Source of the DNA: Streptococcus ilei
GTDB taxonomy: Bacteria; Bacillota; Bacilli; Lactobacillales; Streptococcaceae
Direction of reading: 5' to 3'
DNA length: 64,000 nucleotides
Assembly: GCF_000479335.1 (NCBI RefSeq)
Contig: NC_022584.1
Span: 744,001-808,000, forward strand
The notes under the pieces were generated by a model, which did no database searches, was not told the origin of the DNA, and saw nothing but the letters and a program-made list of their open reading frames with translations. Numbering within the stretch: the first letter of the stretch is position 1; each line of letters opens with the position of its first letter. The translations under genes and the position numbers were made by a program. Of the stretch, positions 37,644-46,621 are shown piece after piece.

Positions 37644-38397
37644 TTTGTAACTCCTTGACCTTTTCTGCTACATCCCCTGCTGTCATGAGAGCAGTCCCTA
37701 CTAAAATTCCATTGAAGTAGGGAGCGACTAGGACTGCATCTGCTCCATTAAAAATAGCGGACTCAGATATATAAACGGGCCGGTCTTTGAAATGCGTAGA
37801 CAATTCAAGACTGGTATTCAGATCCGTTTCAAAGGTGACGAGGTTCCGGTTGTTGACCCCGATGATGTCAGCCCCAATCCGATGGGCTATTTCGAGCTCA
37901 GGTAAGTTATGGGTTTCTACAAGAACCTCCAGACCAAGCTCCGTTGCAAAGTCATAGAGTTCTTTGAGCCGGGCTTCTGGTAGGGCTGCGACTATCAAGA
38001 GAATGACTGTAGCTCCCGCATTGCGAGAGCGGACAATTTGTTTCTCATCAATGATAAAATCTTTGGCCAAGGTTGGAATCGTCACCTGGCAAGAAATCTC
38101 ACGAAGGTAGTCTAGATTTCCCTTAAAGAAGACTTGGTCAGTCAAGACCGAGATCATGGCTGCCCCATTTTCTTCATAGGTCTTAGCTTGGGCGACAATA
38201 TCCACTTCCAGATTGATATCCCCCATACTAGGACTGGCTTTCTTCACCTCGGCGATGATCTGTAAGTGCTCTTGATCACTCTTGAGAAAATCATAGAGAC
38301 GGTAGGTCTGACGAAGAGGTTGTAGATCTTCCATGACCATTTGAGCCACCTCTTTTTCTTTTTGTTCTAAGATTGTAGGTAGAAAGGCTTTACTCAT
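37630..38397 (-). CDS. trpC: Indole-3-glycerol phosphate synthase
   Basis: Ring closure of CdRP to indole-3-glycerol phosphate. 255 residues, monofunctional. Motifs: [10 protein letters not shown] (about 50-59), [23 protein letters not shown] and SESAIF. Its start overlaps the trpD stop (ATGA). Confidence 0.96.
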   Translation of the reverse strand: MSKAFLPTILEQKEKEVAQMVMEDLQPLRQTYRLYDFLKSDQEHLQIIAEVKKASPSMGDINLEVDIVAQAKTYEENGAAMISVLTDQVFFKGNLDYLREISCQVTIPTLAKDFIIDEKQIVRSRNAGATVILLIVAALPEARLKELYDFATELGLEVLVETHNLPELEIAHRIGADIIGVNNRNLVTFETDLNTSLELSTHFKDRPVYISESAIFNGADAVLVAPYFNGILVGTALMTAGDVAEKVKELQIDKG

Positions 38398-39398
38398 ACT
38401 TGAACCTCTTGTAAGTGTTGCAATTTAGCAAGGGCAGAACCATCCGCTATCAATTGGCGCGCCAACTCTACACCTTCTTTGATCGTTGCGACTTTCCCAT
38501 TAGTAAAGAAGCCCAGACCAGCGTTGAGAACCGTCGTTTCCAGATAAGGGCTGGCTTCATTCTTCAAGACACTGAGGAGAATCGCAGCATTTTCCTTGGC
38601 ATCACCACCTGTAATTTCGGATAGCTCCACCTTTTCCATCCCCATATCTTCATAGGTAAAGGTATGCTGGCTGATGTTCCCATCTTCTAGCAGGGTGTAG
38701 GTATTGGTCCCATAGAGAGCCGCTTCGTCCATATTGTCAGGACCTGTGATGACCACTGCACGTTTGCGTCCCAACTGTTGGATAGCACGGGCGACAATTT
38801 CTTGCAATTCGGCACGATAGAGACCCATGAGTTGCGTTTCTAGGTCCAGCGGATTCGCCAGAGGGCCGACCAGGTTCATGATCGTTGGAATCCCCATAGC
38901 TTGACGAGCTGGGCCAATGAAGCGCATAGCTGGATGCATGGTCTGAGCAAAGATAAAGGCCAAACCAACCTCGTCCAAAGCTTTAGAGAGGGTTTCTGGC
39001 GAAGCAGCTACGTTGATGCCAAGCGCTTCTAGGACATCCGCAGATCCTGACTTAGAAGAAACCGAGCGATTGCCAGCCTTGGCCATGCGGATCCCTCCAG
39101 CAGCCAGAACGAAGCAAACCGTCGTTGAAATGTTAAAGCTATAGGATTGATCGCCACCAGTCCCACAGTTACACATGGCATCTGAAAAGGTCTCGGGTAA
39201 AACCGTTACATGGGCCTTTAAGGCGCGCACAATCCCTGTAATTTCGTCCGCTGTTTCTCCCTTGGTTTTGAGTCCCATCAAAAAGGCAGCGATTTGACTT
39301 TCTGATAGTTGGTTCTGCAAGATTTGATCAAAGACTTCTTGAACTTGCTCTTGGGTCAAGTCTTGGCGATTAGAGATTTGTAAGAATAGTTCTTTCAT
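38394..39398 (-). CDS. trpD: Anthranilate phosphoribosyltransferase
   Basis: Transfers phosphoribose from PRPP to anthranilate. 334 residues. CGTGGDQSYSFNISTT (PRPP/Mg site, about 79-94), KAGNRSVSSKSGSADVLEALG and the NLVGPLANP block. 63 nt separate it from trpG, the only loose junction in the operon; AGAGGAAA precedes the ATG. Confidence 0.96.
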   Translation of the reverse strand: MKELFLQISNRQDLTQEQVQEVFDQILQNQLSESQIAAFLMGLKTKGETADEITGIVRALKAHVTVLPETFSDAMCNCGTGGDQSYSFNISTTVCFVLAAGGIRMAKAGNRSVSSKSGSADVLEALGINVAASPETLSKALDEVGLAFIFAQTMHPAMRFIGPARQAMGIPTIMNLVGPLANPLDLETQLMGLYRAELQEIVARAIQQLGRKRAVVITGPDNMDEAALYGTNTYTLLEDGNISQHTFTYEDMGMEKVELSEITGGDAKENAAILLSVLKNEASPYLETTVLNAGLGFFTNGKVATIKEGVELARQLIADGSALAKLQHLQEVQV

Positions 39399-39461
39399 AA
39401 GGGTTTCCTCTTGTCTTTTCTACACGTTTATTAGGTATTCTATCTGCTTGGAACTGCCGGT

Positions 39462-40028
39462 CTAGTCTAGGACTAGCTTCACAAAATTTTCGATCATTTT
39501 TAGGCCATCTGGACTACCGATACTCTCAGGATGGTATTGAAGGCCATAGATGGGCAGACTCTTGTGTTGAATGGCCATGATTTCTTGGTCGTCCGTAGTA
39601 ATGGCCGTGACCTCAAATTCTTCTGGCATTTGATCAACGACGATCGAATGGTAACGCATGATGGGTACTTCATTGTCAATATCCTCAAAAATTGGTGAAG
39701 GTGTTTCAAAGGTAATCTGGCTTTGTTTGCCATGCATGACATTCTTAGCCAGGCGCAACTTGCCACCAAAGGTCTCCGCCAGGGCTTGGTGACCTAAGCA
39801 AATCCCCAACATAGGTTTCTTACCTGCAAAGTCCTTGATCATGGCTTCCATTTGACCAGCATCTGCTGGCCAGCCTGGACCTGGAGAGAAGACGAGGGCA
39901 TCTGCTACTTCCGCCTGCTCATACAAGCGCTCATCATCATTTCGCAAGACCTCAACCTCTGTAAAAGTTCCCAAGTATTGGGCCAAATTATAGGTGAAGG
40001 AATCGTAATTATCCACTAATAAAATCAT
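39462..40028 (-). CDS. trpG: Anthranilate synthase glutamine amidotransferase component
   Basis: Provides ammonia to TrpE. 188 residues. Class I glutaminase: VFSPGPGWPAD, nucleophile Cys in LGICLGHQALAE (about 76-87), and QYHPES carrying the His and Glu. Start overlaps the trpE stop. Might also serve PabB, as in Bacillus; not testable here. Confidence 0.95.
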   Translation of the reverse strand: MILLVDNYDSFTYNLAQYLGTFTEVEVLRNDDERLYEQAEVADALVFSPGPGWPADAGQMEAMIKDFAGKKPMLGICLGHQALAETFGGKLRLAKNVMHGKQSQITFETPSPIFEDIDNEVPIMRYHSIVVDQMPEEFEVTAITTDDQEIMAIQHKSLPIYGLQYHPESIGSPDGLKMIENFVKLVLD

Positions 40029-41380
40029 TGAACATCTCCTATTCTTGTCATTGATTTTGCCTTGTTAATCGTTTCGTAAAATTCATTCTCCGGAACACTG
40101 TCGTAGACAATCCCTGCTCCTGCTTGGACGTAGGCCTTTTGATTTTTGAGGATCATGGTCCGGATAGCAATGGCAAAGTCCATATCTCCTGTCGCAGAGA
40201 GGTAACCAATAGCTCCCGCATAGACCCCACGTTTTTCCTCTTCCAACTCATAGATCCGACGCATGGCCCGAATCTTAGGAGCTCCAGAGACTGTTCCCGC
40301 TGGTAGGGTAGCTTTCAAAGCATCTAAGGCTGTTAGGTGAGGCAGGAGTTGCCCCTTGATCACACTGGTCAGATGCATGACATAACGGAAGTACTCCACT
40401 TCCATATACTTGGTCACTTCGACCGTCCCGTTTTGGACGATTTTCCCGATATCATTGCGCCCCAGGTCCACTAACATGCGGTGCTCAGCTGTTTCCTTGA
40501 CATCGTGAAGGAGTTCATGAGCCAAGGCTTGGTCCTCTTCCTCCGTCGCCCCACGAGGACGGGTTCCAGCTATCGGATTGGTGGTCACCTCTCCTTTTTT
40601 CACCGATACCAAGCTTTCCGGACTGGCCCCAATGATTTGGTAGTCCCCAAAGTCGTAGAAATAGAGATAGTTTGATGGGTTGGTCACGCGTAAATTTCGG
40701 TAATAATCCAAGGGATCTCCTTCGAAGTCTGCTGAGAAGCGTTGACTGAGGACACACTGGAACATATCACCTTCTCGGATCAGTTTCTTGGCCTTGGCCA
40801 CCATCTCCATAAAGACTTCTTTTTCGATGTGGTTGCTGAAGTGCAGGGCCTGCAAGGCCTGAGGGGTGAACTCATTTGGTGCTTGAGTTTGTAGATCAGT
40901 CACCACTTTCCCCAGTGATTGGCGGACTGCATCATTGCTCCGACCAGAGTAGATATTGTCCTCCACCACATATACTTTTTCCTTCTTGTGGTCAAAGATC
41001 AAATAGGATTCGTAGATGAAGAAATGCATGTCTGGTGTCCCGATGGTATCCTGAGGAATCCTTCCAATCTCCTCATAGACTCCGATCATATCATAGCCCG
41101 CAAAGCCGATAGCCCCTCCGGCAAAAGGAAGATCAGATGTCAGCCCCTTTACTGTTACCTGGTGGAGGTAGTCAAAAGGATCTTGCTCCAGTACCTTGCC
41201 ATTCTCATAAAGGATGCCATCCTGATAGGTCACCTCAAATACTGGATTATAGGCCACGATAGAAAAGCGGGCATTCTCCTTTTCACGCGGGATTGACTCA
41301 AGGATGACCTTATGGTCACCTTGGACACGCATGTAGGCTAGAATGGGGGTTAAGGTATCAGCTGGTAAAATTTTTTTCAT
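40025..41380 (-). CDS. trpE: Anthranilate synthase component I
   Basis: Chorismate to anthranilate, the committed step. 451 residues. The chorismate-binding C-terminal half is complete: IAGTRPRGATEEED, DLGRNDIGK, PAGTVSGAPKIRAMRRIYELE and GAGIVYDSVPENEFYE. The tryptophan-feedback site at the N-terminus has the motif LESIPREKENARFS. First gene of trpEGDCFBA; a T-box leader lies upstream. A short reading frame ends at its ATG (ATGA overlap). Confidence 0.96.
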   Translation of the reverse strand: MKKILPADTLTPILAYMRVQGDHKVILESIPREKENARFSIVAYNPVFEVTYQDGILYENGKVLEQDPFDYLHQVTVKGLTSDLPFAGGAIGFAGYDMIGVYEEIGRIPQDTIGTPDMHFFIYESYLIFDHKKEKVYVVEDNIYSGRSNDAVRQSLGKVVTDLQTQAPNEFTPQALQALHFSNHIEKEVFMEMVAKAKKLIREGDMFQCVLSQRFSADFEGDPLDYYRNLRVTNPSNYLYFYDFGDYQIIGASPESLVSVKKGEVTTNPIAGTRPRGATEEEDQALAHELLHDVKETAEHRMLVDLGRNDIGKIVQNGTVEVTKYMEVEYFRYVMHLTSVIKGQLLPHLTALDALKATLPAGTVSGAPKIRAMRRIYELEEEKRGVYAGAIGYLSATGDMDFAIAIRTMILKNQKAYVQAGAGIVYDSVPENEFYETINKAKSMTRIGDVQ

Positions 41381-41482
41381 AGGAATTCCTTTCTTTTCCT
41401 AGGGACGAAGCGATGCAAGTCCTGATCCAAGCACATACAATACTCTTCGAAGTTAGCAAGCTGACCAACTTCAACAGAATAC

Positions 41483-41754
41483 AAAAAACCTCACAGAGTA
41501 ACACTCTGTGAGGGCATTAAATCGGGTTTAACACGGTACCACCTCAGTTAATGGTCAAAAGGGTAGAAAGCGACCATTATCTCTATCTCCTCTAACAAGG
41601 AGTTGCACGATAAGGGGTGCCTACCGAGAAGAATATGTGTTATCCTCTCCTACTCTAAACAATCAGCCCAATGTTCACTAATCCCGACTACCTGCTCACA
41701 ATACCCGCAGGCTCCCTGAAAATCTTAGACTAGTTACTTTCTGATTTACTACAT
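41483..41754 (-). ncRNA. T-box riboswitch controlling trpEGDCFBA
   Basis: On the minus strand, AATCAG/CTGATT can form the base of stem I. The invariant T-box AACTGAGGTGGTACCGTG is at 41549-41532. It is followed by a perfect 11-bp terminator, CCTCACAGAGT with ACTCTGTGAGG, and a T-run (41513-41483). A TGG codon at 41670-41668, after GTGAACAT on the 3' strand of stem I, is the likely tryptophan specifier. Uncharged tRNA(Trp) would stabilise the antiterminator and turn on the operon. Confidence 0.93.
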
Positions 41755-41782
41755 ATTTTACTACATTTTTTTGGCTTGTCAA
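41755..41782 (-). promoter_or_regulatory. trp operon promoter
   Basis: TTGACA (41782-41777), a 16-nt spacer and TAAAAT (41760-41755) on the minus strand, just before the T-box leader. Confidence 0.7.
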
Positions 41783-41804
41783 GAATTTTTTGACAGTTTA
41801 TCCT

Positions 41805-41837
41805 AAAAAATCTACCCAGTCAACTGGACCAGGCAGA
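41805..41837 (-). terminator. Terminator after the M42 aminopeptidase gene
   Basis: TCTGCCTGGTC and GACTGGGTAGA pair with G-U wobbles on the minus strand, followed by six T residues. Confidence 0.65.
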
Positions 41838-41870
41838 CTCAATCCTATGTTTTAACCTTGAAAACGAAGC

Positions 41871-42908
41871 TTATTTCACCAAGTCACTCTTGAGATAGGC
41901 ATCGACCATACGCTCTGTCGCCACCACAGAATCTACATGGGTCCGCTCATAGGAGTGGCTAGACTCGATCCCTGCTCCGAGAAGACCATGCTTGACTTCT
42001 GCACCTGCGCTCATGGCTGCAGAGGCATCCGAGCCATAGAAAGGATAGATGTCCAGTTTGTAAGGGATGTTTTGCTCCTTGGCCAAGGCCACCAAGTGCT
42101 GGCGGAAACCATAGTGGTATGGACCAGAAGCATCTTTGACACAGATAGAAACTGTGTACTCGTCTGTCTGCTGGTCATCTCCCATCGCCCCCATGTCCAC
42201 TGCTAAGTATTCAACCGCTTGAGCTGGGATGCTAGAGTTAGCCCCATGTCCCACTTCTTCAAAGACAGAAAAGGCAAAGTGAGTCGTCACTGGTAGGGTC
42301 ACGCCTTCTTCCTTGTAGACGCGAAGGAGATTAAGCAAGATGGCAGCGCTGACCTTGTCATCCAAGTGACGAGACTTGATAAAGCCTGTATCTGTGACGA
42401 TGGTCCGAGCATCAAAGCTGATAAAGTCTCCGACTTCAATCCCCAAGTCACGGGTTTCTTTTTCAGAGGTCACTTTTTCATCCAAGCGCACTTCCATATT
42501 GTCCTGAGTCCGCTCCACAGTTCCCGCATCCTTGTAGACGTGGCAAGAGGTTTGGTGGACAAGAATAGTACCCGAATGTGTCTTTCCTGTATTGGCCACA
42601 TGGACGGTACAGTTTTCCCCTTCGATCATGTTCCAAGGGAAGCCACCGATGCGATCCAGCTTGAGACGACCATCTGGTTTCACAGCACGGACAATCGCTC
42701 CCAAGGTATCCACATGGGCTGTGATGTAGCGGTGTTGCTCGTCATTCTCACCCTTGAGGACAACGGTTACGCCTCCCTTAGCTGTCCGAACAGGGCTGTA
42801 GCCCATGTCTGTCAAAGTCTTGACTAGATAGGTAGCCACTTCTTCTGTAAAGCCTGTCGGTGATGCGAGGGCTGTGAGTTCTTTTAGATATTCAACTGTT
42901 TGATTCAT
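41871..42908 (-). CDS. M42-family metallo-aminopeptidase
   Basis: Cytoplasmic dizinc or dicobalt aminopeptidase, often a large oligomer, finishing peptide breakdown. 345 residues from the ATG at 42908, chosen because GAAGGAGA lies just upstream. Ligands and catalytic residues seen: HVDTLG (His65, Asp67), HLDDKVS, FEEVGHG with the catalytic Glu pair, AVDMGAM, and the final His in ESSHSYERTH. Related to PepA/YsdC/FrvX; whether it prefers Glu/Asp N-termini cannot be read. Monocistronic. Confidence 0.9.
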   Translation of the reverse strand: MNQTVEYLKELTALASPTGFTEEVATYLVKTLTDMGYSPVRTAKGGVTVVLKGENDEQHRYITAHVDTLGAIVRAVKPDGRLKLDRIGGFPWNMIEGENCTVHVANTGKTHSGTILVHQTSCHVYKDAGTVERTQDNMEVRLDEKVTSEKETRDLGIEVGDFISFDARTIVTDTGFIKSRHLDDKVSAAILLNLLRVYKEEGVTLPVTTHFAFSVFEEVGHGANSSIPAQAVEYLAVDMGAMGDDQQTDEYTVSICVKDASGPYHYGFRQHLVALAKEQNIPYKLDIYPFYGSDASAAMSAGAEVKHGLLGAGIESSHSYERTHVDSVVATERMVDAYLKSDLVK

Positions 42909-42938
42909 GAATTTCTCCTTCAATAATCTGCTAGTACG

Positions 42939-42944
42939 ATTATA
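42939..42944 (-). promoter_or_regulatory. Extended -10 of the M42 aminopeptidase gene
   Basis: TGCTATAAT on the minus strand with TATAAT at 42944-42939, about 30 nt before the ATG. Confidence 0.5.
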
Positions 42945-42988
42945 GCACGACTGCCCCTAAAAGACTAGCTCAGATAGAAAGCAAAAAA

Positions 42989-43163
42989 AGGCTGGGATAA
43001 AAGTCCTAGCCTCTCAATTGTCTTTGGATAGTCGAGCAAGACGCAGTGGTTGAGTGGGCTCTACTACGCTGATTTCATCAGCTTTTACAGCCCTACTCAA
43101 CTGTGCGGAGGTGGGACGACGAAATCGAACTCTAACGAATTACCGATTTCTGTCCCACTCTCT
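42989..43163 (+). repeat. 175-bp intergenic repeat, copy 3
   Basis: Same orientation as copies 1 and 2. It lies downstream of the lipoprotein gene (read from the right) and upstream of the aminopeptidase promoter, so it may end lipoprotein transcription. Confidence 0.9.
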
Positions 43164-43233
43164 CTTTCTTTATTTCTTTTCAGATCCAATCTACAGCTGA
43201 GGAAACTGAGTCCCCACAGAGAAGACAGGGGCC

Positions 43234-43842
43234 TTAGCTACTCAAACCTCCAACAAACTTATAAGCAGTTACCAAAGCATTTGTCATGGTATCACGGGTT
43301 GCTTTGAAGGCCTCAATAAAGGCTGCACGGTGCTCTTCTGGGAAAAGCGTTGTATCATCTCCAAATTGAGTCAGTGTTTCATTCACAGAAGCCAACTCTT
43401 CATCCATCTTTTTGATACCAGGTTCCAAGGTCTTGAAGTAAGATTCTTGTTCAGATTTTGGCAACTTTTCTCCCAATTCATTGGCATGCTTCTTATAATT
43501 TTCAGCTAGTTTTGCATAAAGTCCCTTGATATCCCCGATTGTTTTCGCATTTTCAATTTCCTGATCTGTTACCAAAACAACTTCTGGAGCTGTTGCTTGA
43601 GCGCCAGAGCCTGAAGTAGACTGACTAGAAGAGCTGCTTGTATCATCTGTCAATTCAAATTTCTTTGATGAAGATGATTTCTTCTTAGATGAGGAAGTTT
43701 TCTTAGAGGAAGAAGATTTCTTTTCCACCTTGCTAGAAGATTTCTCTGAAGAAGCCTCTGGTTTTGCAGTTTGATTTCCCGAACATGCGACCAAGGTCAA
43801 GACTGAAAGCAAAGTGATTCCACTTGCGACTAATTTTTTCAT
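43234..43842 (-). CDS. Putative lipoprotein with Ser/Lys-rich linker
   Basis: 202 residues; function not recognised. Signal peptide with lipobox LVAC at about 17-20, then a low-complexity stretch of serine and lysine (about 30-65) likely to span the cell wall. The globular part (about 85-202) is helical and contains a LGEKLPKSEQESYFKTLEP block. Consensus promoter, single gene. Possibly surface-exposed; binding role unknown. Confidence 0.8.
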   Translation of the reverse strand: MKKLVASGITLLSVLTLVACSGNQTAKPEASSEKSSSKVEKKSSSSKKTSSSKKKSSSSKKFELTDDTSSSSSQSTSGSGAQATAPEVVLVTDQEIENAKTIGDIKGLYAKLAENYKKHANELGEKLPKSEQESYFKTLEPGIKKMDEELASVNETLTQFGDDTTLFPEEHRAAFIEAFKATRDTMTNALVTAYKFVGGLSS

Positions 43843-43875
43843 GGTTCTCTCCTATAAATAATTTTGCTTTTGTAA

Positions 43876-43904
43876 ATTATATCTAAAATTATTTCGAATG
43901 TCAA
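43876..43904 (-). promoter_or_regulatory. Consensus promoter of the lipoprotein gene
   Basis: Perfect TTGACA (43904-43899), a 17-nt spacer, perfect TATAAT (43881-43876) on the minus strand. Confidence 0.85.
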
Positions 43905-44013
43905 AACACTATAATATCTATATTTCCCTCTCTTACCTTAGGATGAATTCAGGTCTAAATGGTCATTAGATTTTTCTTAAATTGTCGGACTTTTATCATT
44001 TGGGACAAAAGAC

Positions 44014-44042
44014 TTGTAAACTTAGATGTTTTAAATTATAAT
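44014..44042 (+). promoter_or_regulatory. Promoter of the VIT-family transporter gene
   Basis: TTGTAA (44014-44019), a 17-nt spacer, TATAAT (44037-44042), then TTAGGAGATAAG before the ATG. Confidence 0.75.
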
Positions 44043-44071
44043 CATTCTAAATAAGGATTTAGGAGATAAGT

Positions 44072-44767
44072 ATGACTGAAACAAAACATGGGGTTGATGC
44101 CTCTTTTAACGACCGCTTAAATATCTTACGGGCTGGGGTGCTCGGTGCCAATGATGGCATTATCTCAATCGCTGGAGTTGTCATTGGGGTTGCCAGTGCG
44201 ACCAGTAACCTCTGGATCATCTTCCTATCTGGCCTTTCTGCAATTCTAGCTGGTGCCTTCTCTATGGCAGGTGGTGAATACGTGTCTGTATCGACTCAAA
44301 AGGATACAGAAGAAGCCGCTGTGAGTCGAGAACAAGCCCTTTTGGACCGCGATCCAAAAGCTGCACGCGACTCCCTCTACGCAGCCTATATTCAAAATGG
44401 GGAATGCGAAACAGCTGCTCAAATCATGACCGAGCGGGCCTTTCTCAAACACCCTCTCAAGGCCTTGGTGGAAGAAAAGTATGGCCTAGAGTTTGAAGAG
44501 TTTACCAATCCATGGCATGCGGCCGTTTCTAGCTTCCTTGCCTTTGTCCTCGGATCTCTTCCTCCCATGCTGTCCATTCTTCTCTTTCCAAAAGAAATCC
44601 GAATTCCCGCAACGGTGATCATCGTAGCCCTTTCCCTTCTCTTTACTGGCTACACCAGCGCCAAGCTAGGAAAAGCCCCAACCAAGCAAGCCATGATCCG
44701 TAACTTGGTCATCGGCCTACTTACTATGGGTGTTACCTACCTCTTTGGACAATTGTTTAGTATTTAA
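44072..44767 (+). CDS. VIT1/CCC1-family divalent metal transporter
   Basis: 231 residues, five membrane segments expected for the VIT (vacuolar iron/manganese transporter) family. The N-terminus reads LNILRAGVLGANDGIISIAG, the family hallmark, with AGAFSMAGGEYVSVSTQ ending helix 2. A cytoplasmic loop of about 75 acidic residues (DTEEAAVSREQ) resembles the metal-binding domain. In bacteria these export or move Fe2+ or Mn2+. Monocistronic. Confidence 0.88.
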   Translation: MTETKHGVDASFNDRLNILRAGVLGANDGIISIAGVVIGVASATSNLWIIFLSGLSAILAGAFSMAGGEYVSVSTQKDTEEAAVSREQALLDRDPKAARDSLYAAYIQNGECETAAQIMTERAFLKHPLKALVEEKYGLEFEEFTNPWHAAVSSFLAFVLGSLPPMLSILLFPKEIRIPATVIIVALSLLFTGYTSAKLGKAPTKQAMIRNLVIGLLTMGVTYLFGQLFSI

Positions 44768-44770
44768 AAA

Positions 44771-44792
44771 AGCTGAGACTTCTGTCTCAGCT
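44771..44792. terminator. Hairpin after the VIT gene
   Basis: AGCTGAGAC and GTCTCAGCT around TTCT. A U-run follows only in the minus direction (TTTTTT), so it may mainly stop transcripts from the right; on plus it is a stable hairpin without a U-tract. Confidence 0.55.
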
Positions 44793-44812
44793 ATTGAAGA
44801 TAAAATCTTCAA

Positions 44813-44951
44813 AAAAACTTTCCTTAGGTGAGTACGGAGGTTAGCGAACTTCGAAGAAGTTCCATGACTTAGTTTTGGACCCAAGGTTCCAAAACTCCCG
44901 AGTGCCTGAAACAAATGCGTTTCAGGCACTTTCTCACAGCGGAAAGTTTTT
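44813..44951 (+). repeat. Second structured repeat family, full copy (about 139 bp)
   Basis: Closed by an 11-bp perfect terminal inverted repeat (AAAAACTTTCC at 44813-44823, GGAAAGTTTTT at 44941-44951), continued inward by GTGAG/CTCAC. Inside are three hairpins: GAACTTC/GAAGTTC, AGTTTTGGA/TCCAAAACT and GTGCCTGAAAC/GTTTCAGGCAC. Part of it recurs at 57056-57141. Confidence 0.75.
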
Positions 44952-45051
44952 AGATCTTCCTAAATGAAAAAAACAGAAGTCATTATGTGGAAGAATCATC
45001 TAGAAATTTTTTATTCTGAAATCTAAGCTGGAACCTCAGTTTCAGCTTTTA

Positions 45052-45591
45052 TTATGCTTCCAACAAGGCTTGGGCTTGTTTTTCCAATCCTGCAATTGCT
45101 TCGTCTGTCAAGACCAATTCACCTGTTGCCCAGGCTTCTGGGTTAACGGTTGTTCCAGTGAAGTCTCCCACTACTTGAGTTCGAACGAATGGCAAGAGCG
45201 CTTGGTATGCCGCAAACATTGGCTCGTGTCCTGCATTAGCGACTGAAGAAACTGTTACGATCTTGTCTTGGAGGGCAGATGGACCACGAGTTTCTGATAG
45301 GTCAAGGGCACGGCTGAGCCAGTCGATCAAGTTTTTCACCACACCTGGAATGGCAAAGTTATAGACTGGTGAGAAGATCCAGATGGCGTCCGCAGCAAGG
45401 ACTGCATCACGCGCCGCTTGCACTGCTGGCAAGGTTGGAGTTTCCAAATCTTGGTTCATCATAGGGATGTCCTTGTAGTCCAAGTACGTCACTGTTGCTT
45501 TTCCTTCAAGAAGGCTTTCTGCTTTCTCAGCCATTTGTTGGTTGAATGATCCTTGACGAAGAGATCCGACGATAAATAAAATGTTTTTCAT
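45052..45591 (-). CDS. NADPH-dependent FMN reductase/azoreductase-type flavoprotein
   Basis: 179 residues from the ATG at 45591, with AGAAGAAA upstream. FMN_red family: phosphate-binding [11 protein letters not shown] (about 9-19), [25 protein letters not shown] in the middle. Such proteins reduce quinones, azo dyes or flavins two electrons at a time. It has its own promoter carrying a palindrome at the +1 region, also found before the VOC gene. A small hairpin (45021-45047) follows the stop. Confidence 0.88.
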   Translation of the reverse strand: MKNILFIVGSLRQGSFNQQMAEKAESLLEGKATVTYLDYKDIPMMNQDLETPTLPAVQAARDAVLAADAIWIFSPVYNFAIPGVVKNLIDWLSRALDLSETRGPSALQDKIVTVSSVANAGHEPMFAAYQALLPFVRTQVVGDFTGTTVNPEAWATGELVLTDEAIAGLEKQAQALLEA

Positions 45592-45609
45592 AGATGTTTC
45601 TTCTTTCTG

Positions 45610-45663
45610 TTGTAATATCATTTGTTACAAGTACTATTCTACACGACCCAGATGTAAAGTCAA
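45610..45663 (-). promoter_or_regulatory. Promoter and operator of the FMN reductase gene
   Basis: TTGACT (45663-45658), a 16-nt spacer, TAGAAT (45641-45636). Immediately downstream lies TTGTAA (45610-45615) with TTACAA (45625-45630), an inverted repeat. Another pair, AGATGTAA/TTACATCT, spans the -35 (45650-45674). Confidence 0.6.
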
Positions 45664-45739
45664 GAATTACATCTTGAATATTACTAGTTATTACTATTTT
45701 TTTATTTTTTCTCTCAAAAAGACAGATTTATCAAGTTTT

Positions 45740-46591
45740 CTAACCCTTTCTGACACGGGTGACAATCCCATCCGGGTCTGTAAACTCGAGCTCACTTGAG
45801 GTCAACCAGTTGACAGCTGCCTCCTGCTCTTTTGCTCGCTCTGCGATGGCAACCAGGTCTTCTTTCTTTTCTACTTGAACGACGTAATAGGCAAGACCAG
45901 GAAGGTGGGCTTCCCGTTTGGCCAAGTGCTTGCCAGCCCACTCATTGACTGCTAGGTGATGGTGGTAGTCTCCAGAGGCAATCCAGCTGGCAGATGGAAC
46001 CGTAAACTTATCAGCTAATTCCAGCACTTTTTGATAAAAGGTGGACGCTGCTCGGCTATCTCTAACAGAGAGGTGGACATGTCCCATGCGGGTATCGGAC
46101 GCTATCTGGAAGGGTTCCACCTTGCGCCCCATTTCATAGATCTCTTGAGCAGAGAGTTCTTCTGTCACCCCGATGATGCGACCATCCTCACGGATATCCC
46201 ACTCCGCCACTGGCTTATCCCGATAGAGCTCGATGCCATTGCCCTCTGGATCTTCGAGATAGAGGGCTTCACTGTAGCCATGATTCGCAGCCCCGACAAA
46301 GGGAACGTTCAGCTCAGCCATATGCTTGAAGACATCCGCCAAGTCCTCCCGACTAGGTAGGAGAATGGCCATGTGATAGAGACCATAACTGGCCTTAAGA
46401 GCCTCAGTCCGATCCGTTTGGATGAGACGCACCAAGGGCTTGCCTCCAGCCCCAAGAAGGACTTCCTCCTCCGTCTGAGATTGGATCTCCAAACCTAGAA
46501 TCTGCGTGTAAAAAGCGGTTTGGCGAGCCAGATCCTTCACATTCAGCACTACTTCTGCCAAATAAATCTTACTATTGTAGGCGTAGGTCAT
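45740..46591 (-). CDS. VOC-family dioxygenase (CatE-like, two glyoxalase domains)
   Basis: 283 residues with two tandem vicinal-oxygen-chelate modules (about 8-125 and 165-283), as in catechol-2,3-dioxygenase-like CatE/MhqO. Metal ligands are likely His in GLYHMAIL, Glu in GNGIELYRD, and His in GHVHLSV with the YHHHLAVNEWAG block. Such enzymes open thiol-quinone or catechol rings. A palindrome shared with the neighbouring FMN reductase gene suggests joint induction by quinones, an inference. Confidence 0.85.
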   Translation of the reverse strand: MTYAYNSKIYLAEVVLNVKDLARQTAFYTQILGLEIQSQTEEEVLLGAGGKPLVRLIQTDRTEALKASYGLYHMAILLPSREDLADVFKHMAELNVPFVGAANHGYSEALYLEDPEGNGIELYRDKPVAEWDIREDGRIIGVTEELSAQEIYEMGRKVEPFQIASDTRMGHVHLSVRDSRAASTFYQKVLELADKFTVPSASWIASGDYHHHLAVNEWAGKHLAKREAHLPGLAYYVVQVEKKEDLVAIAERAKEQEAAVNWLTSSELEFTDPDGIVTRVRKG

Positions 46592-46621
46592 AGGTTTCTC
46601 CTTTTCGGTTCTATTTTGGTT

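Noticed and set aside
41777..41796. TGTCAA/TTGACA inverted repeat near the trp promoter as an operator
   Set aside because: One arm is simply the -35 hexamer and the other lies in AT-rich DNA; the T-box accounts for regulation.
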